Shown: piece by piece, positions 7,445 through 16,756 of the stretch
Position numbering within the stretch: position 1 is the first letter of the stretch
How the letters are laid out: each line of letters starts with the position of its first letter
DNA from: an uncultured Treponema sp.
GTDB lineage: Bacteria; Spirochaetota; Spirochaetia; Treponematales; Treponemataceae
NCBI GenBank assembly: GCA_946411215.1
Contig: CAMKDH010000003.1
Location: 1-36,500 of the forward strand
DNA: 36,500 nt
Reading direction: 5' to 3'
Notes under the pieces: generated by a model
What the model saw: only the letters and a program-made list of their open reading frames with translations
Told to the model about the DNA's origin: nothing
Databases searched by the model: none
Made by a program: the position numbers and the translations under genes

Positions 7445-9664
7445 ATGAAAAATAAATTGAAGAACAACAGAGTGTTTAAGAATATATCAAAGCTTGGATT
7501 CATAATAATAGGATGTCTAGTACTGGCATCCTTTAGCCCGTCTCTGGATGGTAGAGCCATTGTTGTTGAACCAGGTGTATTCCCGGAAGGACTCTTTGCA
7601 AGGACAGTAGGCTATCTCCCTGGTGATATTATCAGCGTAACAAACATCACCGGAGATGCAACAATCGATATTCTCGTAATTGGTGCCCTTGATCCATCCG
7701 AAGGTGTTGCAATTATGCTTTCTCCAGAAGCCGCAGACGCAATTGGAATCAGCAGAAATACAAACAACATCGTAAAAATCACAAAGCGCTCAAATCAGGA
7801 TGAAAGAGTTTATGGTTCTGCAGTAATTGCTTCAAACAACACAGAAAAAACTCCTGCAAAAGATCCAGAACCTGTAGTTGAACCAGTTAAAGAGCCTGAA
7901 CCAGTTGTTGAGCCTGTAAAAGAACCGGAGCCTGTTGAAACAACTCCAGTTTACGAACCAGAACCTGCAGAAGAAACTCCTGTTTATGAACCAGCAGAAG
8001 AATGGCAGGAACCTGATTCAGATTCTAAAACAACAATCCCTGCAACAGAGCCAGAAGAAGAAATCTATTCAAAGCCTGTTGAAGAACCTGTTGAAGAAGA
8101 ACCAGTTACAGAGTTTGAATATTTTGATGATGACGAAGTGCCAGATTTCTACGAGCCTGAACCTGTAGAAGAAAAGGCTCCTGAATATATAGAAGAAACT
8201 CCTACAGAAGAATCAATCCCAGAGGAAACTGAACCTGCAAAAGAAGAAGAACCTGTTCTTTACGAAGAGTTCAGTGATGAAGGAATTGATGATCTTCCAG
8301 CAGACGAACCAGAAGAATATGAAACAATTCCTGCTCAGGAAGAAGAAACAGAAGAGGAAACTGTAGAAGAAGAACCTTCTGTTGAGGAAGAGCCGGAAGA
8401 AGAAGCTTACGAGCCAGAATCAGAGTTTATTCAGGATGAAGGTATTGATGACCTTGAAGAAGAAGCTCCTGCTGAAGAACCAGAGGAAGAAGCTGTAGAA
8501 GAACCTGCAGAAGAGCCTGAAGAGGAAGCAGTAGAAGAAGAACCTGAAGAAGCAGTTGAAGAAACTTCTGAGCCAGAAGAAGAAATTGAAGAGGAATATA
8601 TTGAGGATGAAGAACCAGAAGATATTCCTGAAGATATTAAAGAAGAAGATATAATCGAAGAAGAACCAGAAGAAGAACTGGAGGACTTCGAAGAAGAAGA
8701 GTTCGAAACAGAAGAAACTGAAGAAGAAGTCGCTGAAGAAGTTGAAGAAACTCCAGAGGAAGAACCTGAAGAAGAACTCCTCGATGAAGATCTTGAAGAA
8801 GATTATTACGAAGATGAACCGGACGAACTTGTAGAAGAAGAGGAAGAAGCATTCCTTGAAGAAGAACTTGAAGAAGTTCCAGAGGAAGAACCTGCCGAAG
8901 AAGAACCGGAAGAAGAAGTTGCTGAAGAAGAAGAGGAAGAAATAGTAGAAGACTCTGAAGAAGAATTCGTGGACTCTGAGCCTGTCGAAGAGCCAGAAGA
9001 AGCTGAAGAAGTAGTCGAAGACGAAGTAATCGAAGAAGAAGAGGAAGTTAGCGACGAACCAGAAGTTCTTGAAGAAGATGAAGAAGAATACGATGCAATA
9101 GTTCTTGTTCCTGCTGACGAAAATCCTCCAGAGTACGAAGAAGAGGAAGAGGTAGAAGCACTTCCACCAGAATTCGATTCTTTGAACAACGAAGTTTCAT
9201 TGCCTGTAGAAGAGGCTGCTCCGGAACCAGTAGAAGAAGTTGTAGAAGAACCTGAGCCAGAAGTTATTGTTCCAGAAATCACTGTAAACAATAATGTTGT
9301 AGTTCAGCCTGCTGCTTCTGGAAACGAAACAAGCTACAGCAAGTTCATGATTGAAAGCTTGAACGAACTCGAAGCAGATAAGTACTATATCCAGATTGCA
9401 ACTTTGCGTGATGATGAAAATATTCTTGAGATTGTAAACAAGTACGGAAAGAAGTACCCACTTACAATTGTTCCAACTGCAAAGGGAACAAAACAGATTC
9501 TTATTGGACCTGTAACTCTTGATGAATACGGAACAGTTCTTGCACGCTTCAAGGCATACGGTTACAAGGATGCCTTCCTGCGCAAGGGAACAAATCCAAA
9601 TCCAAAACCACGCGGAAGCAGTAGTTCAAGCGGTTCAGCAAGTTCCGCTGCCGACGCAAAATAA
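7445..9664 (+). CDS. Extremely acidic E/P-rich repeat protein with C-terminal SPOR-like domain
   Basis: 739 aa; N-terminal hydrophobic segment, globular N-domain, ~450 aa of EEP/EEE/VEEP repeats, C-terminal KYYIQIATLRDDENILEIVNKYGKKYPLTIVP...KQILIGPVTLDEYGTVLARFKAYGYKDAFLRKG resembles SPOR. Confidence 0.85.
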   Translation: MKNKLKNNRVFKNISKLGFIIIGCLVLASFSPSLDGRAIVVEPGVFPEGLFARTVGYLPGDIISVTNITGDATIDILVIGALDPSEGVAIMLSPEAADAIGISRNTNNIVKITKRSNQDERVYGSAVIASNNTEKTPAKDPEPVVEPVKEPEPVVEPVKEPEPVETTPVYEPEPAEETPVYEPAEEWQEPDSDSKTTIPATEPEEEIYSKPVEEPVEEEPVTEFEYFDDDEVPDFYEPEPVEEKAPEYIEETPTEESIPEETEPAKEEEPVLYEEFSDEGIDDLPADEPEEYETIPAQEEETEEETVEEEPSVEEEPEEEAYEPESEFIQDEGIDDLEEEAPAEEPEEEAVEEPAEEPEEEAVEEEPEEAVEETSEPEEEIEEEYIEDEEPEDIPEDIKEEDIIEEEPEEELEDFEEEEFETEETEEEVAEEVEETPEEEPEEELLDEDLEEDYYEDEPDELVEEEEEAFLEEELEEVPEEEPAEEEPEEEVAEEEEEEIVEDSEEEFVDSEPVEEPEEAEEVVEDEVIEEEEEVSDEPEVLEEDEEEYDAIVLVPADENPPEYEEEEEVEALPPEFDSLNNEVSLPVEEAAPEPVEEVVEEPEPEVIVPEITVNNNVVVQPAASGNETSYSKFMIESLNELEADKYYIQIATLRDDENILEIVNKYGKKYPLTIVPTAKGTKQILIGPVTLDEYGTVLARFKAYGYKDAFLRKGTNPNPKPRGSSSSSGSASSAADAK

Positions 9665-9705
9665 ATTGAGTTGAAAATCAATAATATGGGATGTATAATT
9701 ATTTC

Positions 9706-12700
9706 ATGAAGAAAATAATTTGCATCCCATTTTTTTTAGCAGCATTCTTTCTTATAGCATCTTGTAAAGGCACTGTAACTCCCGAAAATCCGGATGATTC
9801 TCAAAATCAAAATCACGAACAGCAGGAAAATCAGGATTCTTCTATTATAAACAAGTTTTTCTGGGGAACCTGGGTACGCATGGATAGCGGTGCCGTTTAT
9901 GTAATTGATGAAAGTCAGATTACAGTTTACAAAAAAGATTCTTCGGAAATTTCAAATGTTTATGATGCAGTTTCTTCTACAGAATCAGAATTATCAGTAA
10001 GTGGAATTGGTAAGTTCACAAAACAGTCCGATTCTGTTATTCAAAATAATGCCATTCCATTTTTCAGAAAGGGTGGTTTTAATCTTTCTTACAGCATGAA
10101 GCTTGTAGGTTTTGAAGATACAGTTTCAAGAGCTGCATCGTCAATAACTCCTGGTAGCGTAAAGGTAAAAGCAACTTCAAAGAAATATAAATCCTATAAA
10201 AAAGAAGCCGAGCCAACAGACGACGGTGTAATAAATCTTACTGCCCCGGTTTCCGGCGATGAGCAGACAGTAACAGTTTCTACAAAAGATACCGTGCTCG
10301 TTATTCCAGAAATCAAGATTGAAAACGACGGCTCAGATATGGGAACAATTCCTGTAACAAATCCGGGCGAATACAGCCTTAAAGTTACAGGTGTAATTAG
10401 TGATGATCAAAAAGATGACGGTTATTTATATGGAAACAATCTTAAAACTTATACCATGACCCTAACCATTACAAATATCAGCGAAGTAACTTCAGAAACC
10501 TCTGCCTGTGAAATAAAAAGTGAAGATCCTCAGCTAAAAATCACAGACGAAAATGGTGCCGCTTTAAATGCAATTACTTTTTCAACCTTAAAACCAGGCC
10601 TTACAAAAGAAATCAAACTTAAAGTAACCTATGGAACTATTGACAGCGGTTATGTTGACACAGGTCTAAATATAAACATTAGAAATCTGGAAACAGGTAG
10701 AACCTGGAAAGACTATGTGCCATTAAGATTTTTCAGAGGAATGCTCCCGATTACTGTTTCTGCAAAAAGCACAGAAAACAATAAAGATGCAGCCTTAAAC
10801 GGTTTTGTAATTTACCCTGATTATAATTCCCAGTTCTTTGATATTCAGCACGGTACTTCTAAAACTCTCTATGTTCCTGATTTTGGTAAGGATAAAACTT
10901 ATATACTTTCTTTCAGCGGAGCCACTGTAGAAGGTGAACTTTCTGCAAGTACCGAAATGTTTTATGTTGTAAATCCCGGCTCAACAGAACAGGATTATTT
11001 TACAATTCCAACAACAACAGACGACTTAATGACCTGCTATAATTACGGCGAACCTAACGACACCGAATTTGATGCAGTTGAAGTTTCCGATAAATTCACA
11101 GCGTACCTTAATGACGGTGATATTGATTTCTTTTCTGTAAAGATTGATTATGATGATTTTATCTTCCCAGATAAAGCTCTTAAGTATAGGGTTACTTTTG
11201 AAGACCCACTTAATAAGAAAAACTGTACTGTAAAATTATTTAAACCTGGCGAAAAATTAGGACAGTCTCTTTCTAGAAGCGATTATTCCTGTCCAGAAGG
11301 TTACCAGTCCTTTTCGGGCTGGTTTTTGAATAATGAAACATGGAATATAACGGAAACTTATGTTGTTAATAGTAATATAACTCTTTATGCAAGATATATA
11401 CCAAAAAATTATACAATTACTTATAATTTGAATGATGGTTCCTATACTAAAGTAACTGGATTATATACGATAGAAGAAGAAAAGCAATTATATATTCCTA
11501 CCCGTGAAAATTATATCTTTAAAGGCTGGTATGATTCTTCTGATTTTTCCGGGAACCCCATATTGTCGATTCCTTTGGGATCTTTTGGCGATAAAAGTTT
11601 TTATGCAAAATGGGAACCAGTAAAATATAATATTGTTTATAATCTGAATGGAGGAATACAATCAGACTTAAATCCCGATTATTACACAATAGAACAAAAA
11701 ATAACTCTTTCTTCTCCTGTGCGTTCTGGATATTATTTTGTTGGTTGGTATGAAAAATCAGATTTTTTCTGTAATAAAATGACAGAAATTTCAAAGGGAA
11801 CATCTGGTGATATAACTTTATGGGCCTGTTGGGATGATGTAATACCACAGAATAATACTGCTACGGTTTATAACATAATTTATAATCCTAATGGCGGAGT
11901 TTTCGATTCTCAATCAAATGTTCATCGTATCTTTACTTCAGATTGTACTGATATTGATTTGGAACCTCTTGTGCGTGAAGGATATATTTTTGAAGGGTGG
12001 TATACAGAAGATACATTTGAAAATAAAATCGATAAAATTCCAACGGGTAGTACACAAGATTATTGTCTTTATGCAAGATGGGGTATAAAAGTATTCCCCG
12101 AAACATTATATACCTTTGCTCAAAATTCTTCATTATATGATGTTGTTTATTATGAAGGTGGATTGTCAGCGGAAGTTTTACAAGTTTTAAGTGATAATCT
12201 TCCTGACAATAAAAAATTAGATTTATCAAATACAACTGGTTTATCTGTGCTTAATTATAAGTCTTATACACAAGGTGGTTATTACACTTCGTATTTTTCA
12301 TCTTGCAAAGCTGTAGTGTTACCAGATTCGTTAATAAGTATTGATAAATGTGCATTTGTAAGTTGTTTATTGTCAGAAATAATAATTCCGGGCAATGTTG
12401 AAAATATTGGTCAATCAACATTTTCGGGGTGTAGGTCTTTGAAAAGGATAACAATTCCAGATAGTGTTACAAATATTGGCAGTTATGCCTTTGATCATTG
12501 CAGTTCATTAGAACAAATAACAATACCAGAAAATGTTACAAGTATTGATTCCAGTGCCTTTGATGGTTGCAGTTCATTAACAAAAATAACAATACCTGAA
12601 AGTGTTACAAGTATTGGTAGCAGAGCCTTTTATGGCTGCAGTTCATTAACAGAAATAACAATTCCAGATAGTGTTACAAGTATTGGTTTCAGTGCCTTTT

Positions 12701-13308
12701 ATGGTTGCAGTTCATTAACTGAAATAACAATACCTGAAAATGTTTCAAGTATAGAAACCAATACTTTTTATGGCTGCAGTTCATTAACAGAAATAACAAT
12801 ATCTGAAAATGTTTCAAGTATAGGAAGCGATGCCTTTTCTGGTTGCAGTTCATTAACAGAAATAACGATACCTGAAAATGTTACAAGTATTGGCAGTCAT
12901 GCTTTTTCTAGTTGCAGTTCATTAACAGAAATAACAATCCCTGAAAATGTTACAAGTATTGGCAGTTATGCTTTTTCTGATTGTAGTTCATTAAAACAAA
13001 TATCAATACCAGAAGGTGTTAAGGGTATCGAATCTGAAACATTTGAAGGTTGTTCTTCATTGATTCAAATAACAATACCAATAGGAGTTACAAGTATTGG
13101 AAGCTATGCATTTGAAGATTGTAGTTCATTAAAAGAAATAATAATACCACAAAGTCTTTCAAGTATTGAATCATCGGCATTTAGAAATTGTTCGAAACTT
13201 AAAAAAATCAATTATAATGGTACCAAAACCCAATGGAAATCTGCATGGAATTCTTATTTCCCTTCTGGCGCAACAGTCTACTGCACCAACGGAAATATTT
13301 CTTTATAA
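9706..13308 (+). CDS. Lipoprotein with InlB/Listeria-Bacteroides repeats and C-terminal BspA/TpLRR-type leucine-rich repeats
   Basis: MKKIICIPFFLAAFFLIASCKG lipobox; GWYDSSDFSGNPI...FYAKWEPVKYNIVYNLNGG repeats; about ten 23-aa GCSSLTEITIPENVTSIGSxAF repeats. Track start is 9691; ATG at 9706 fits the signal peptide. Confidence 0.92.
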   Translation: MKKIICIPFFLAAFFLIASCKGTVTPENPDDSQNQNHEQQENQDSSIINKFFWGTWVRMDSGAVYVIDESQITVYKKDSSEISNVYDAVSSTESELSVSGIGKFTKQSDSVIQNNAIPFFRKGGFNLSYSMKLVGFEDTVSRAASSITPGSVKVKATSKKYKSYKKEAEPTDDGVINLTAPVSGDEQTVTVSTKDTVLVIPEIKIENDGSDMGTIPVTNPGEYSLKVTGVISDDQKDDGYLYGNNLKTYTMTLTITNISEVTSETSACEIKSEDPQLKITDENGAALNAITFSTLKPGLTKEIKLKVTYGTIDSGYVDTGLNINIRNLETGRTWKDYVPLRFFRGMLPITVSAKSTENNKDAALNGFVIYPDYNSQFFDIQHGTSKTLYVPDFGKDKTYILSFSGATVEGELSASTEMFYVVNPGSTEQDYFTIPTTTDDLMTCYNYGEPNDTEFDAVEVSDKFTAYLNDGDIDFFSVKIDYDDFIFPDKALKYRVTFEDPLNKKNCTVKLFKPGEKLGQSLSRSDYSCPEGYQSFSGWFLNNETWNITETYVVNSNITLYARYIPKNYTITYNLNDGSYTKVTGLYTIEEEKQLYIPTRENYIFKGWYDSSDFSGNPILSIPLGSFGDKSFYAKWEPVKYNIVYNLNGGIQSDLNPDYYTIEQKITLSSPVRSGYYFVGWYEKSDFFCNKMTEISKGTSGDITLWACWDDVIPQNNTATVYNIIYNPNGGVFDSQSNVHRIFTSDCTDIDLEPLVREGYIFEGWYTEDTFENKIDKIPTGSTQDYCLYARWGIKVFPETLYTFAQNSSLYDVVYYEGGLSAEVLQVLSDNLPDNKKLDLSNTTGLSVLNYKSYTQGGYYTSYFSSCKAVVLPDSLISIDKCAFVSCLLSEIIIPGNVENIGQSTFSGCRSLKRITIPDSVTNIGSYAFDHCSSLEQITIPENVTSIDSSAFDGCSSLTKITIPESVTSIGSRAFYGCSSLTEITIPDSVTSIGFSAFYGCSSLTEITIPENVSSIETNTFYGCSSLTEITISENVSSIGSDAFSGCSSLTEITIPENVTSIGSHAFSSCSSLTEITIPENVTSIGSYAFSDCSSLKQISIPEGVKGIESETFEGCSSLIQITIPIGVTSIGSYAFEDCSSLKEIIIPQSLSSIESSAFRNCSKLKKINYNGTKTQWKSAWNSYFPSGATVYCTNGNISL
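12420..13160 (+). repeat. Tandem ~69-bp coding repeats (LRR units), near-identical in the centre
   Basis: Recurring ggttgcagttcattaacagaaataacaatacctgaaaatgttacaagtattggc...gcctttt units, also conserved at synonymous sites. Confidence 0.9.
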
Positions 13309-13332
13309 CTAAGTAAATTTTCTATTTTCAGT

Positions 13333-13413
13333 AACAAAGCAATTTTTTTTGTAAATTTTTCATTTTTTTTTCAAAATTTTTGTAAGAAGTCACTTTTTAT
13401 TTCTAATATATAT
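13333..13413 (+). promoter_or_regulatory. Putative promoter block upstream of the Rpn-family nuclease
   Basis: T-rich block ending CAAAATTTTTGTAAGAAGTCACTTTTTATTTCTAATATATATAC; TTGTAA and TAATAT separated by 18 nt; matches 35921-36000 on the minus strand. Confidence 0.55.
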
Positions 13414-13440
13414 ACAGGAAATTCATTTAAGGAGACTTCT

Positions 13441-14274
13441 ATGCCAGAAACAGTTTTTGACAATATTGATCCGGCTATGATGGAACGGATTAAGAAACTA
13501 AGACTCATTGATGATGAGCTTATGACGGTGGTTTTCAGCGGGGACAAAAAGGTAACGGAGTTGCTGATTAGGATTCTGTTAAACAGAAATGATTTGAGAG
13601 TTACAAAATCAATGACTCAGGAGCAGAAGCACAATTTGTTTGGTCATTCAGTCACGCTTGATATTGTTGCAGAAGATATCTTCAAAACCGAATACAATAT
13701 CGAAATCCAAAGGGCTGATAAGGGGGCTGTGGCACGGCGAATCAGATATCATCAGGCGATGATAGACAGTCACACTCTCAAGAAACAGGAGGATTTTGAT
13801 AAACTTCCGAATCTGTATATTATCTTCATTCTAGAGCATGATATGTTTGAAATGGGGGAGCCTGTTTATTTTGTAAACAAAACCTTAAATGCAATTGATG
13901 AAGAAGGCAATAATTTGCTTTTTGATGATGGTTGTAATATAATGTACGTCAACGGCGAATACAAGGGTGATGATTCTCTTGGCAAATTGATGCATGATTT
14001 TTCCACCCCAGATGCCGACGAAATGTATTACACTGAACTTGCCGAAAGGGTAAGGTTTTATAAACAGAATGAAACGGGGGTAAAAATGGCAAGTAAAATT
14101 GTTGAAGAATACGGCAATGACCGTGCCGCCGAAGCATTTAAACAGGGGGCTGAGCAACAAGCAATTGAGACTGCTACCAGATTGCTAAAAAAGAATGTTC
14201 CTGTTGATGATATTGCTGAATATACAGGACTTACGGTAGAAAAAATACTGGAACTGAAAAACCAGTGTGAATAA
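13441..14274 (+). CDS. Rpn family recombination-promoting nuclease / PD-(D/E)XK family putative transposase
   Basis: 277 aa; DDELMTVVFSGDKKVTELLIRILL, LDIVAEDIFKTEYNIEIQRADKGAVARRIRYHQAMIDS is typical of the family; SD aaggag upstream. Confidence 0.9.
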   Translation: MPETVFDNIDPAMMERIKKLRLIDDELMTVVFSGDKKVTELLIRILLNRNDLRVTKSMTQEQKHNLFGHSVTLDIVAEDIFKTEYNIEIQRADKGAVARRIRYHQAMIDSHTLKKQEDFDKLPNLYIIFILEHDMFEMGEPVYFVNKTLNAIDEEGNNLLFDDGCNIMYVNGEYKGDDSLGKLMHDFSTPDADEMYYTELAERVRFYKQNETGVKMASKIVEEYGNDRAAEAFKQGAEQQAIETATRLLKKNVPVDDIAEYTGLTVEKILELKNQCE

Positions 14275-14307
14275 AAAAAGGCACGTTGTAAAGACGTGCC
14301 TTTTTTT
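14273..14307. terminator. Rho-independent terminator, likely bidirectional
   Basis: AAAAAAAGGCACGTtgtaaagACGTGCCTTTTTTT: 7-bp stem flanked by A- and T-runs, between convergent genes. Confidence 0.9.
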
Positions 14308-14312
14308 ATGAG

Positions 14313-14335
14313 ATTATCGGGTCAAGCCCGATAAT
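14313..14335. repeat. Small REP-like palindrome ATTATCGGG-TCAAG-CCCGATAAT
   Basis: Perfect 9-bp inverted repeat with TCAAG loop; related to 28411-28433 in the opposite orientation. Confidence 0.75.
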
Positions 14336-14351
14336 GACACAAATGAATCTC

Positions 14352-15374
14352 TTATATTGTATAGATCCAACCTTCTGGAGCTGGTAAACGACCCATCTGA
14401 ATACCTGTCAAAGTGTCGTAGATTTCTTTGAGCTTTGGACCCATTTCTGGTTTGCCGTCGTTGTAGATGATGCTCTTGCCGTGGTCGTCGATCTGGCCAA
14501 CTGGAGAGATAACTGCTGCAGTACCGCAAAGTCCGCATTCTACAAACTTTCCAAGTTCATTCTTGTTAATCTTGCGCTCTTCAACTTCCATCTTAAGGTA
14601 TTCTTTTGCAACAATCAGCAAAGAACGACGTGTAATTGAAGGAAGAATTGAGTCAGATTTTGGAGTAACAAGCTTTCCGCTCTTTGTGATGAAAATGATG
14701 TTTGCTCCACCTGTTTCTTCAAGATATGTATGTGTTGCAGGATCAAGATACATGTTTTCTGCATATCCGCATTTGTGTGCATCTACGATGTTGTGCAAGC
14801 TCATTGCATAGTTCAAACCAGCTTTGATATCACCTGTTCCATGAGGAGCAGCACGGTCCATATCGCTAAGGCGAACTTTAATTGGCTTTACGCCGCCCTT
14901 GAAATATGGTCCAACTGGTGTAACAAGAATACGGAACTGATATTCATCAGCAGGTTTTACACCAATTACAGCGTTTGAACCAAACATATATGGACGAATA
15001 TAAAGAGTAGCACCGCTTCCATAAGGAGGAACCCATTCTTTATTTGCTTTGATTGTCTTAAGTACTGCTTCAATAAATTTATCTTTAGGGAATACAGGCA
15101 TTTCAAGACGCTTGCAGGAATTTTCCATGCGTTCTGCGTTCAAATCAGGACGGAAGGTAACAATGTCACCGTGTTCTGTTGTATATGCCTTAAGTCCTTC
15201 AAAACAAGTCTGTGCATACTGAAGAACTCCTGCACATTCACTAATTGTTACGGTGTGGTCAGTAGTAAGCTTTCCAGCATCCCATTTTCCTTTTTTCCAG
15301 TTAGAAACAAAGCTTTTTGTTGTTTCCATGTAACCAAAAGGCAAGTTGCCCCAATCAAGTTCTTTTTTTGCCAT
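14352..15374 (-). CDS. ilvE: Branched-chain amino acid aminotransferase
   Basis: MAKKELDWGNLPFGYMETTKSFV..., QTCFEGLKAYTTEHGDIVTFRPDLNAERM, YIRPYMFGS, YLEETGGANIIF; ATG at 15374 follows an AGGA-type SD (track start 15392). Confidence 0.95.
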   Translation of the reverse strand: MAKKELDWGNLPFGYMETTKSFVSNWKKGKWDAGKLTTDHTVTISECAGVLQYAQTCFEGLKAYTTEHGDIVTFRPDLNAERMENSCKRLEMPVFPKDKFIEAVLKTIKANKEWVPPYGSGATLYIRPYMFGSNAVIGVKPADEYQFRILVTPVGPYFKGGVKPIKVRLSDMDRAAPHGTGDIKAGLNYAMSLHNIVDAHKCGYAENMYLDPATHTYLEETGGANIIFITKSGKLVTPKSDSILPSITRRSLLIVAKEYLKMEVEERKINKNELGKFVECGLCGTAAVISPVGQIDDHGKSIIYNDGKPEMGPKLKEIYDTLTGIQMGRLPAPEGWIYTI

Positions 15375-15475
15375 AAAAGAATCCTCCGTCACAAAAATTT
15401 AAATATACTTAATAATTTTAATACCATTAAAGATAAATGTCAATAAAATTCTATAGGAAAAAAAAGGATCTTATA

Positions 15476-15607
15476 GAAAACAGCTGGCTCCCGCGGAATC
15501 GTGCCCCCAAACTGCGGCTAGCGCTGTATGGTAAACCATTTATCTCGCTTCGCTCGTCAGCGCTAGATGCAGTTTGGGGTCCCGATTTCGCTCCGCCATC
15601 TGTTTTC
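15476..15607. repeat. 132-nt palindromic element, copy 3
   Basis: Same boundaries and length as copies 1 and 2; middle stem changed on both arms (CCCCAAACTGC / GCAGTTTGGGG versus CAGCAAACTAC / GTAGTTTCCTG). Confidence 0.9.
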
Positions 15608-15691
15608 AATCTCTTCAATTTTCATCAACAATATTATATTTAATTGTATTTTAATTGTATCTTTTTACAAATAAAATTATTATATATATGT

Positions 15692-16744
15692 ATGCATGCA
15701 GATATAAAACCCGCAAAAAAAGTACTTTTTTCTCTTTGTTTTGTTATTTTTTTATCAATTATTTATATATCTTGTGCTTCTACACAAAAAAATCAAATTC
15801 CGGAGCCGGAGTGGATTGCAAATAAAAAATCTGTTTTTCCGGATAGTACTTATCTGGCGCAACTTGGAACAGGTATAACTGCTGCCGAGGCTAAAAATAA
15901 TGCTATTGCGCAACTGGCTTCTTATTTTAATACTAATGTTAAATCGCTTGTAGAAGGCGAAACTTATACTTATAACAGTTCAAATGATGTTACAAAGGTT
16001 GAACGTACAATAAAATCTAGCACTGTTACTTCTACTGACCTGGAGCTGTTTGCGTTGGAAACGGAAGAGCCTTACTTTTTGAAACGGGAAAATAAATGGT
16101 ATTGCTGTGCGCATATTAATAGAAAAGATGCATGGAATCAGTATGAACCGATTGTTCGCGATAATAAAAACTCTTTTTACAGCATTTTTGGGCTTGTGGC
16201 AAAAACTACAGATCCGCTGGAGCGCATAAAAATCTATAATCAGACAGAAATGGCTTCTGAAATTTTCCTTGGCAGCCTTTACAAAGCAACAATGTTTTCA
16301 AAACCACTAACAGACAAAGCTTTTGGTGAAGATAGGGAAGTAATTGCTTCAATTCCGGGCCTTATTCAAAACGAAAAAAACAACTGTGTAATGTGCATCA
16401 AGACAAACGGAGATTTTGGTGGCACAGTTTCTTCAACTGTAAACAGCATTTTTGCGCAGCTTGGTTTTACAACAAGTGATAATGCACAAAAATCAACTTA
16501 TATAGTAGAAACAGACGTGCTTTACAACGAAGTAAAGGAGGATGACCTTTTTGTTTATAATCCTTCTGTAAAGCTCAGTGTAAAATCGCAGAATAAAACT
16601 CTGTACGTTTATGAAAATAAACTCGACAGAATTCTATCATATAACGAAACAAAAGCAAAAAAGAATGTATGCGAAGGTATTGCGGACCTTCTAAAAAAGG
16701 AACTTGCCGACGATTTTAATTCGATTATTGGATTGAATAAATAG
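15692..16744 (+). CDS. LPP20-like family lipoprotein
   Basis: MHADIKPAKKVLFSLCFVIFLSIIYISCAS lipobox; PEWIANKKSVFPDSTYLAQLGTGITAAEAKNNAIAQLASYF resembles the LPP20 domain. Track start is 15644. Confidence 0.75.
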   Translation: MHADIKPAKKVLFSLCFVIFLSIIYISCASTQKNQIPEPEWIANKKSVFPDSTYLAQLGTGITAAEAKNNAIAQLASYFNTNVKSLVEGETYTYNSSNDVTKVERTIKSSTVTSTDLELFALETEEPYFLKRENKWYCCAHINRKDAWNQYEPIVRDNKNSFYSIFGLVAKTTDPLERIKIYNQTEMASEIFLGSLYKATMFSKPLTDKAFGEDREVIASIPGLIQNEKNNCVMCIKTNGDFGGTVSSTVNSIFAQLGFTTSDNAQKSTYIVETDVLYNEVKEDDLFVYNPSVKLSVKSQNKTLYVYENKLDRILSYNETKAKKNVCEGIADLLKKELADDFNSIIGLNK

Positions 16745-16756
16745 AGAGTTAACAGT

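Noticed and set aside
8806-9291. 161-aa Ser-rich ORF on the minus strand
   Set aside because: Antisense shadow of the GAAGAAG-rich acidic repeat gene; no credible RBS or protein-like composition.
9706-13308. Minus-strand ORFs (11519-11848, 11933-12235, 12251-12454) as genes
   Set aside because: Antisense to a clear repeat lipoprotein, no SD, low-complexity translation.
13441-14274. Complete insertion sequence around the Rpn-family gene
   Set aside because: No flanking terminal inverted repeats or target duplication seen; these genes are usually stand-alone.
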